Source of the DNA: Burkholderiales bacterium | GTDB lineage: Bacteria; Pseudomonadota; Gammaproteobacteria; Burkholderiales; Usitatibacteraceae | Direction of reading: 5' to 3' | Length of the DNA: 10,804 bases | NCBI GenBank assembly: GCA_014378085.1 | Contig: JACMOJ010000069.1 | Location: 1 to 10,804 of the forward strand | In this document: one piece after another, positions 6,627-10,804 of the stretch | Numbering within the stretch: the first letter of the stretch is position 1 | Layout of the letters: each line of letters starts with the position of its first letter | Translations under genes and position numbers: made by a program | Notes under the pieces: model-generated | What the model was told of the DNA's origin: nothing | Database searches by the model: none | What the model saw: only the letters and a program-made list of their open reading frames with translations

Positions 6627-8135
6627 TTAGCTGGTCATATCCAAGCCGGTCGCCACCATTTCGGCGGCACGCAGCAACGCTCTCGCTTTGTTTTCGGTCT
6701 CCTGCCATTCAAGCTCCGGCACCGAGTCCGCCACAATGCCCGCAGCGGCTTGGGCGTAGAGCACACCGTCTTTCACAACGCCGGTTCGAATGGAAATTGC
6801 CAAATCAAGATTGCCGTTAAAGCCTAGATACCCCGCTGCACCGGCGTAGATGCCGCGCTTCGAAGGCTCTAGCTCGTCGATGATTTCCATCGCGCGGACT
6901 TTGGTGGTGCCCGTCACGGTACCGGCCGGAAATGTCGCCCGCAACAACTCCATCGGGCCAACGTTGTCGCGGATCTTGGCGTCGACATTCGAGACGAGAT
7001 GCATGACGTGCGAATAACGCTCCACCGCGTATTGTTCAGTTACGTTCACACTACCAATTTTGGCGATGCGCCCCAGATCGTTGCGACCGAGGTCGATCAA
7101 CATCAAATGTTCCGCAAGTTCTTTCGGGTCAGCGCGCAATTCGGCTTCGAGGGCGAGGTCAAGCTCCGGCGTCGCACCCCGCTTGCGAGTACCGGCAATC
7201 GGCCGGACAGTGACTTTCTCGCCTTCTTGTCGGACCAAAATCTCCGGTGAGGCCCCGACAATATGGAATTCACCCATATCGAAGTAAAACATGTAGGGCG
7301 ATGGGTTAATAGAGCGCAGAGCGCGATACAGGTTAATCGGCGGCGCATCAAAGGGCTGAGAAATTCGCTGTGAAATCTGCACCTGCATGATGTCGCCATC
7401 AACAATGTACTGTTTAGACCGCTCGACCGCTTTAAGGAACCGCTCCTTCCCAATTTCTGACTTCGGCTCGTGTCGGCGCCCGGAAGGCACATATACCGGC
7501 AGCGGCGCCTGACTCCGCAGTTGCAACCTGAGTTCCGTTAAGCGGCGCTGCGCATTCTCGAATGCATTTTCAGCGGCCGGATCAGCGTAGACAATCATGG
7601 TCAGCCGACCCGACAGGTTGTCCACGACCGCCAGTTCGTCCGACAACATCAGCAAGATATCTGGCGTTCCTAATGCATCAGGCTTGGCCACAAACTTATC
7701 GTCGAGGTGTTTTGCGAGCTTTGGCTCAATGTAGCGGACCGTGTCATACCCAAAATAGCCCGCCAGACCGCCGGCAAATCGAAGCGCACCCGCGATGGGC
7801 GCGGCTTGAAATCGCGCCTGATACTTTTCAATAAAGGCGAGTGGATCTTCCACAAACTTGTGTTCCACTTTCTCCGGCGTGCCACCTGTTTTTGCGCGCA
7901 GCACAGCGACTTCACGCCCCCGCACTTCGAGCCATTCACGCGCCGGCAGACCGATGATGGAATAGCGACCGAAGCGCTCACCACCGATCACCGACTCCAA
8001 CAAATAGGAGTGCGGCTTATTGGCTAACTTGAGGTAAATGGACAGGGGCGTGTCGAGATCGGCAAAGGTCTCGAGCGTCACAGGGATTCGGTTGTAGCCT
8101 TCAGCGGCGAGGCGCTGAAACTGGGCTTCATTCAT
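6627..8135 (-). CDS. trpE: Anthranilate synthase component I
   Basis: TrpE makes anthranilate from chorismate with ammonia from TrpG. The 502 residues begin MNEAQFQRLAAEGYNRIPVT. The LLES motif (45-48), part of the tryptophan feedback site, is intact. The catalytic half shows PSPYMFYFDMGEFHIVGASPE, RPIAGTRKRG, EHLMLIDLGRNDLGR (about 342-356) and the FNGNLDLAISIRT end segment. The usual GAPK loop reads GTTK (409-412), keeping the lysine. The frame stays open upstream to 8258, but the ATG at 8133-8135 gives the homologous N-terminus; upstream sequence is the leader. The ribosome binding site is weak (GAG-type at 8142-8144) and can be covered by leader pairing. It is the first structural trp gene, 76 nt after trpL. 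Confidence 0.96.
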   Translation of the reverse strand: MNEAQFQRLAAEGYNRIPVTLETFADLDTPLSIYLKLANKPHSYLLESVIGGERFGRYSIIGLPAREWLEVRGREVAVLRAKTGGTPEKVEHKFVEDPLAFIEKYQARFQAAPIAGALRFAGGLAGYFGYDTVRYIEPKLAKHLDDKFVAKPDALGTPDILLMLSDELAVVDNLSGRLTMIVYADPAAENAFENAQRRLTELRLQLRSQAPLPVYVPSGRRHEPKSEIGKERFLKAVERSKQYIVDGDIMQVQISQRISQPFDAPPINLYRALRSINPSPYMFYFDMGEFHIVGASPEILVRQEGEKVTVRPIAGTRKRGATPELDLALEAELRADPKELAEHLMLIDLGRNDLGRIAKIGSVNVTEQYAVERYSHVMHLVSNVDAKIRDNVGPMELLRATFPAGTVTGTTKVRAMEIIDELEPSKRGIYAGAAGYLGFNGNLDLAISIRTGVVKDGVLYAQAAAGIVADSVPELEWQETENKARALLRAAEMVATGLDMTS

Positions 8136-8142
8136 GGAGTTC

Positions 8143-8265
8143 TCGACAAAGACAATCAAACAGATGGCACAACAACTACGGCGACTACCGCAATACGCTG
8201 GTGGCGTGAATTCACCGCCAGTTATGCCATCGCCACGACCAGTGTGTTTTGTCGACAAACATCAT
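8143..8265 (-). promoter_or_regulatory. trpE leader with alternative pairings
   Basis: Several pairings are possible in the transcript. Hairpin A: 8213-8221 with 8198-8206, 8 of 9 pairs around the trpL stop. B: GTGGCG (8231-8236, over Trp11) with CGCCAC (8201-8206), 6 bp. C: GATGGCATAAC (8221-8231, over Trp13) with GTTGTGCCATC (8163-8173), 11 bp including one G-U. D: TCGACAAA (8248-8255) with TTTGTCGA (8143-8150), 8 bp, reaching the weak trpE ribosome binding site. A, C and D nest, and B excludes A and C. A ribosome stalled on the Trp codons would break A and C. After C the RNA reads TGTTTGATTGTCTTTG, U-rich but with no run above three, so no textbook terminator is evident. Confidence 0.65.
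8212..8265 (-). CDS. trpL: trp operon leader peptide
   Basis: A short reading frame begins with a double ATG (8263-8265 and 8260-8262), encodes MMFVDKTHWSWRWHNWR and stops at TGA 8212-8214. Four of its 17 residues are Trp, at positions 9, 11, 13 and 16, in a run of eight. Trp uses a single codon and is the rarest residue, so this density directly before trpE is the classic signature of a leader peptide that senses charged tRNA-Trp by ribosome stalling. It lies between gph (stop 21 nt upstream) and trpE (start 76 nt downstream), in a different frame from trpE. AGGA stands 11 nt before the first ATG, a rather long spacing. I recognise it by composition and position, not by similarity to a known sequence. 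Confidence 0.88.
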   Translation of the reverse strand: MMFVDKTHWSWRWHNWR

Positions 8266-8286
8266 GAAAGAAAAATCCTATATGAA

Positions 8287-9159
8287 TTACGCACTGACTT
8301 TAACGTATTTCATGGCGCTCGGCAGATCGTCGATGAACGCATCACAATCCAGCCCCCGTAGCTCCTGCCCCTCGTTGTAGCCATACGGCAGGATAAAAAC
8401 AGGGCAGCCAGCGGCGCGGGCGGCGGCCGCGTCGTGCATCGAATCACCGATCATCACGACGTCTTCGATCTTGACGCCAAAGTGATTAGCCGCATGTTGC
8501 AGCGGCAGCGGGTGAGGCTTTTTATCCTCTGACGAATCGCCGGACAACACCAGCTCGAAATAGCCCGCCAGGCCGGTTTTTTTGAGAAGTGGCAGCGTGA
8601 AGCGCTCGGCTTTGTTGGTCACACACGCCAGCCGAAAGCCCTTTTCGCGAAACAACTCCAGCCCCTCCAACACGCCTGGGTACGGATGCGAATCGTCGGC
8701 GGCACAGCCTTCGTACTGCTTCTCAAACTGCGCAATGGCAACTTTGGACGCCGTCACCCCCAGCTCGCCAACCGAATTTCGCATCGATTGCGAGACCAGA
8801 TTCGCAATCCCTCGGCCGATGAAATTGCGCACCACACTTACCTCTAACGGTCCGAAACCGAATGCGCCGCGCATCCGGTTTACCGCCGTGGTGATGTCTT
8901 GCGCCGTATCGAGCAAGGTGCCATCCAAGTCGAGCAGCAGCACTTTCGCCGAAACTGGCATTGGAAACTTAGGCTTCGCGCGATAACGAACCTTCTTTGT
9001 TTCGTCTTTTACGCCGATGATGCTTTCTACTGGTGCCTCGATGGCATTAGCGCGCAAAGAAATCCCGAAAGTGCCCGACTGTTGGGCATCTTCAACCACT
9101 TCTGCTTCAAGAAGCACGTCTGCTCTAGGGTTTTGCATTTTATTAATCTGTTCAGGCAT
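8287..9159 (-). CDS. gph: Phosphoglycolate phosphatase with N-terminal extension
   Basis: Residues from about 67 on are a HAD-family phosphatase of the Gph type, which removes 2-phosphoglycolate (from DNA repair or oxygenase chemistry) by releasing glycolate. The nucleophile is Asp77 in LLLDLDGTLLDT, with Asp79 as acid/base; CVTNK, KKPHPLPL and MIGDSMHDAAAA are HAD motifs II to IV. Gph sits in front of trpE in many betaproteobacteria, so the name is well supported. The 290-residue frame is about 66 residues longer than usual. The upstream ATG (9157-9159) has a good AGGA site 7-8 nt before it, whereas the ATG at 8959-8961, which would give a normal N-terminus, has none. I therefore keep the long form. 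The extension is not a domain I recognise; it is charged, lacks a membrane segment and is AT-richer than the core. Confidence 0.88.
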   Translation of the reverse strand: MPEQINKMQNPRADVLLEAEVVEDAQQSGTFGISLRANAIEAPVESIIGVKDETKKVRYRAKPKFPMPVSAKVLLLDLDGTLLDTAQDITTAVNRMRGAFGFGPLEVSVVRNFIGRGIANLVSQSMRNSVGELGVTASKVAIAQFEKQYEGCAADDSHPYPGVLEGLELFREKGFRLACVTNKAERFTLPLLKKTGLAGYFELVLSGDSSEDKKPHPLPLQHAANHFGVKIEDVVMIGDSMHDAAAARAAGCPVFILPYGYNEGQELRGLDCDAFIDDLPSAMKYVKVSA

Positions 9160-9259
9160 TTTTGTTCCTGCTGGAATTGGACGCTACTGTCACGCTCGAA
9201 GGCCGAACAATGACGCTGGCAACGACTGCCACTACCGCCGCCGAAACTAATGCCGTCAC
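9152..9259 (-). CDS. Possible 35-residue membrane peptide between rpe and gph
   Basis: A GTG start at 9257-9259, preceded by GGGTGA that overlaps the rpe stop, opens a 35-codon frame: VTALVSAAVVAVVASVIV, a good hydrophobic membrane helix, then a short polar basic tail. Its TGA (9152-9154) overlaps the gph ATG region by 8 nt, as in translationally coupled genes. It fills the otherwise empty 104-bp gap between rpe and gph. I know no matching family, and a frame this short can arise by chance, so this is tentative. Confidence 0.25.
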   Translation of the reverse strand: MTALVSAAVVAVVASVIVRPSSVTVASNSSRNKNA

Positions 9260-9263
9260 TTCG

Positions 9264-9953
9264 TCACCCGGCCAATTCGGCGCGCATCGCGGCGATGGTT
9301 TTTGCGTAGTCTGCGGACCCAAAAACCGCCGAGCCCGCCACAAAGGTGTCGGCCCCTGCTTTCGCAATCTCAGCGATATTGTCGGTCTTCACGCCACCGT
9401 CCACTTCTAGCCAAATATCACGACCGCTTTGCGCAATCCGCGCGCGGGCATCGCGCAACTTATCCAGCGCGGCGGGAATAAATTTCTGCCCGCCAAAACC
9501 CGGGTTCACACTCATGATGAGGATCAAATCTACTTTATCCATCACATGGTCGAGGTAGGTCAACGACGTAGCGGGATTAAATACCAACCCTGCTTTGCAC
9601 CCGCTTTCGCGAATCAACGCTAGGGTGCGATCGACATGCTCACTCGCCTCTGGATGAAACGAAATGATGTCGGCCCCCGCGTTTGCAAAATCCGGAATGA
9701 TGCGATCAACCGGCTTGACCATTAGGTGCACGTCGATTGGCACCTTACTGCCGTCAACCCTGATCGCATGCGGTCGAACCGCCTGACAAACCATCGGTCC
9801 GATCGTTAGATTCGGCACGTAGTGATTGTCCATCACGTCGAAGTGAATCACGTCCGCACCAGCGGCAATCACGGCGCGCACCTCTTCGCCTAGGCGCGCG
9901 AAGTCTGCGGACAGAATAGAAGGAGCGATACGAAATTGATGGCGGGGTGTCAT
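9264..9953 (-). CDS. rpe: Ribulose-phosphate 3-epimerase
   Basis: Rpe interconverts ribulose 5-phosphate and xylulose 5-phosphate in the pentose phosphate pathway (and the Calvin cycle where present). The 229-residue TIM barrel opens with [18 protein letters not shown]. Metal and catalytic residues are in place: His37 and Asp39 in [14 protein letters not shown], His76 in DVHLMV, Asp185 in [16 protein letters not shown] (150-158) and the VAGSAVFG phosphate-binding end segment are also present. The ATG at 9951-9953 gives the usual short lead before the first strand, although no strong ribosome binding site is visible. It is the most upstream gene of the rpe-gph-trp array and supplies a pentose phosphate branch related to PRPP, used by TrpD. 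It diverges from apaG across 124 bp. Confidence 0.97.
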   Translation of the reverse strand: MTPRHQFRIAPSILSADFARLGEEVRAVIAAGADVIHFDVMDNHYVPNLTIGPMVCQAVRPHAIRVDGSKVPIDVHLMVKPVDRIIPDFANAGADIISFHPEASEHVDRTLALIRESGCKAGLVFNPATSLTYLDHVMDKVDLILIMSVNPGFGGQKFIPAALDKLRDARARIAQSGRDIWLEVDGGVKTDNIAEIAKAGADTFVAGSAVFGSADYAKTIAAMRAELAG

Positions 9954-10077
9954 GGCTAAATTTTACGCGTAAGTTGGCTGAGTTCAGCGTGAGGTTAGGC
10001 AAAAGTGGGCGAATTCTGCGTCATGTTGGACAAGCGCTGTCGGTTAGAAAGTAAAGTCTGCGTGATAGCATTCCGCC

Positions 10078-10461
10078 ATGGCCGAGCCGAAACAATACGA
10101 CATCAAGGTGTCCGCGAACGCGTTCTATCTGCCCGACCAATCGGACGAGGAGAACGATCAGTTTGTGTTTGCGTACACCATCAAGATCACCAATACCGGA
10201 GCGGTGGCGGCCAAGCTCATATCGCGTCATTGGATCATCACCGACTCGGACGGCAAAGTGCAAGAAGTGCGCGGCGTCGGCGTGGTCGGTGAACAACCTG
10301 AACTAAAACCGGGAGAGTCTTTTGAATACACCTCGGGCTCGTCGCTTGAGACCAGCGTCGGTACCATGCGCGGTACCTACCAGATGCTCGCGAGCGACGG
10401 CACACGATTTGACGCCGTGGTCGCCGAGTTCACGTTGTCCGTTCCCCGTGTGTTGCATTAG
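10078..10461 (+). CDS. apaG: ApaG protein
   Basis: The 127-residue product is ApaG, a small all-beta (fibronectin III-like) protein of the DUF525 family. Its role is not firmly known; mutants in enterobacteria show altered cobalt resistance and dinucleotide polyphosphate phenotypes, and the fold resembles the substrate-binding part of some F-box proteins. Family hallmarks are ITNTGAVAAKLISRHWIITD (about 37-56), the GVGVVGEQPELKPGESFEYTSG stretch, and GTMRGTYQM near residue 95. Start and length fit the family. No good ribosome binding site precedes the ATG. It diverges from rpe, an arrangement seen in Burkholderiales genomes, and converges on a tiny membrane-protein gene with 13 nt between stops. 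Confidence 0.95.
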   Translation: MAEPKQYDIKVSANAFYLPDQSDEENDQFVFAYTIKITNTGAVAAKLISRHWIITDSDGKVQEVRGVGVVGEQPELKPGESFEYTSGSSLETSVGTMRGTYQMLASDGTRFDAVVAEFTLSVPRVLH

Positions 10462-10474
10462 CATTAGATTCGGC

Positions 10475-10612
10475 TTAACCATCCTTTGATGGTGCTGACT
10501 CCTTGCGCGTTTTTGTCGGTCGATTGACTTTTTTCTTTTTTGGAAATGTCCACCAGACGATAAAGATCGCAAGACCAAACGCCAGCAACACCTCAAACAG
10601 TACCCAACCCAT
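10475..10612 (-). CDS. Small single-span membrane protein
   Basis: The minus strand encodes 45 residues beginning MGWVLFEVLLAFGLAIFIVW, one hydrophobic helix, then a strongly basic tail (WTFPKKKKVNRPTKTRKE...) that would stay in the cytoplasm by the positive-inside rule. The ATG at 10610-10612 has GAGG 8 nt before it. An in-frame ATG at 10631-10633 would add seven acidic residues (MNDEAEV) but lacks a ribosome binding site. The sharp split into a membrane half and a lysine/arginine half, the ribosome binding site and the fit between apaG and the next gene argue that it is real. Function unknown; it resembles small conserved membrane proteins often annotated hypothetical in betaproteobacteria, a recollection I cannot verify here. 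Confidence 0.7.
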   Translation of the reverse strand: MGWVLFEVLLAFGLAIFIVWWTFPKKKKVNRPTKTRKESAPSKDG

Positions 10613-10661
10613 AACTTCTGCCTCATCATTCATTTGCCGTCGCGCGACTTCCGAACCGACT

Positions 10662-10804
10662 ATGCCACTCGCGTTTTGTTCATCTACTCATCCCACACAT
10701 ATTTTGGCACGAGCCATCTCGCCAAGCTTGAACTTCGCGCGTGGCTTGGGCCTTGTGATGCTCGCAACCACCCTCGTGACGATCGCCGGCTGCGCATCCG
10801 CACC
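10662..10804 (+). CDS. Lipoprotein N-terminus, possibly membrane-bound lytic murein transglycosylase A
   Basis: The last 143 nt encode about 47 residues of a secreted lipoprotein, open at the window edge. After a polar lead comes the hydrophobic stretch GLGLVMLATTLVTIAGCASA, ending in a lipobox (IAGC) whose Cys would be lipidated and anchored to the outer membrane. The true start is uncertain: the ATG at 10662-10664 gives a long 22-residue lead and has no clear ribosome binding site, so a TTG further in is possible. The mature enzyme is not visible. I suggest mltA because that gene commonly follows apaG in betaproteobacteria; this is synteny, not sequence. Confidence 0.6.
   Translation, partial: MPLAFCSSTHPTHILARAISPSLNFARGLGLVMLATTLVTIAGCASA

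Noticed and set aside
6113..6820. 235-residue plus-strand frame over ltaE and trpE
   Set aside because: It is antisense to two well-supported genes, and its product is rich in Arg/His/Cys with no recognisable motif, typical of a shadow frame.
3958..8135. Possible horizontally acquired insertion around ltaE
   Set aside because: No repeats, IS remnants or tRNA flank ltaE, and its base composition looks by eye like its trp neighbours.
6627..8258. Longer trpE frame starting at 8258 (543 residues)
   Set aside because: The first 41 codons use a non-ATG start, overlap the trpL coding region and give residues unlike any TrpE N-terminus; the ATG at 8135 gives the homologous start.
9954..10077. Promoter boxes in the rpe/apaG divergent spacer
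   Set aside because: Promoters must exist here, but no -35/-10 pair matched consensus well enough on either strand to call.
10478..10493. ACCATC-CTTT-GATGGT hairpin between apaG and the small gene
   Set aside because: It has a 6-bp stem but no T-run on either side, and lies over the small gene's last codons, so a terminator call is not justified.
10303..10629. 108-residue minus-strand frame opposite apaG
   Set aside because: It is antisense to apaG and in a different frame from the small membrane protein, with no protein-like pattern.

Overview
The window looks like a chromosomal stretch of a betaproteobacterium, most likely Burkholderiales or a close relative. The reasons are the gene order (rpe, gph and trp genes together, apaG divergent from rpe, with rplM, coq7 and a porin nearby), a classic betaproteobacterial 16-strand porin, and a Coq7-type ubiquinone hydroxylase. 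Genus is not resolvable by eye. Nothing suggests phage, plasmid, IS element, CRISPR or RNA genes; the content is mostly housekeeping.

Layout, left to right. Positions 1-394 (minus) hold rplM (ribosomal protein L13), cut at the window edge. It faces away from an OsmC-family gene (609-1025, plus). Their shared spacer holds a strong sigma70-type promoter for rplM, a 9-bp dyad over its -35 box and a leader hairpin. Next, on the minus strand, come coq7 (1043-1675) and a porin (1747-2832), separated by an intrinsic terminator with a UUCG loop. A 320-bp gene-free spacer (2833-3152) follows, with a cluster of hairpins.

The core is a long minus-strand array read from right to left: rpe (9264-9953), gph (8287-9159), a newly read tryptophan leader peptide trpL (8212-8265), trpE (6627-8135), an L-threonine aldolase gene ltaE (5591-6610), trpG (5013-5579), trpD (3959-4990) and trpC (3153-3950). 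The gaps from trpE to trpC are 8-22 nt, so these five genes are probably one operon. TrpE and TrpG make anthranilate from chorismate, TrpD adds the phosphoribosyl group, and TrpC closes the indole ring; TrpF, TrpA and TrpB must be encoded elsewhere. ltaE sits between the two anthranilate synthase subunits and is the odd member.

To the right, apaG (10078-10461, plus) diverges from rpe. A tiny membrane-protein gene too short for usual ORF cut-offs (10475-10612, minus) converges on apaG. The first 143 nt of a plus-strand lipoprotein gene, possibly mltA, close the window.

The most interesting signal is the trpE leader. It encodes a 17-residue peptide with four Trp codons packed as WSWRWHNW. The leader RNA can pair over long range with the stretch just before the trpE start, yet no ordinary terminator hairpin with a U-tract is visible. 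Trp-dependent ribosome stalling is therefore very likely, but the output step may not be classical attenuation. Second in interest are the ltaE insertion and a 66-residue, AT-richer N-terminal extension on Gph.
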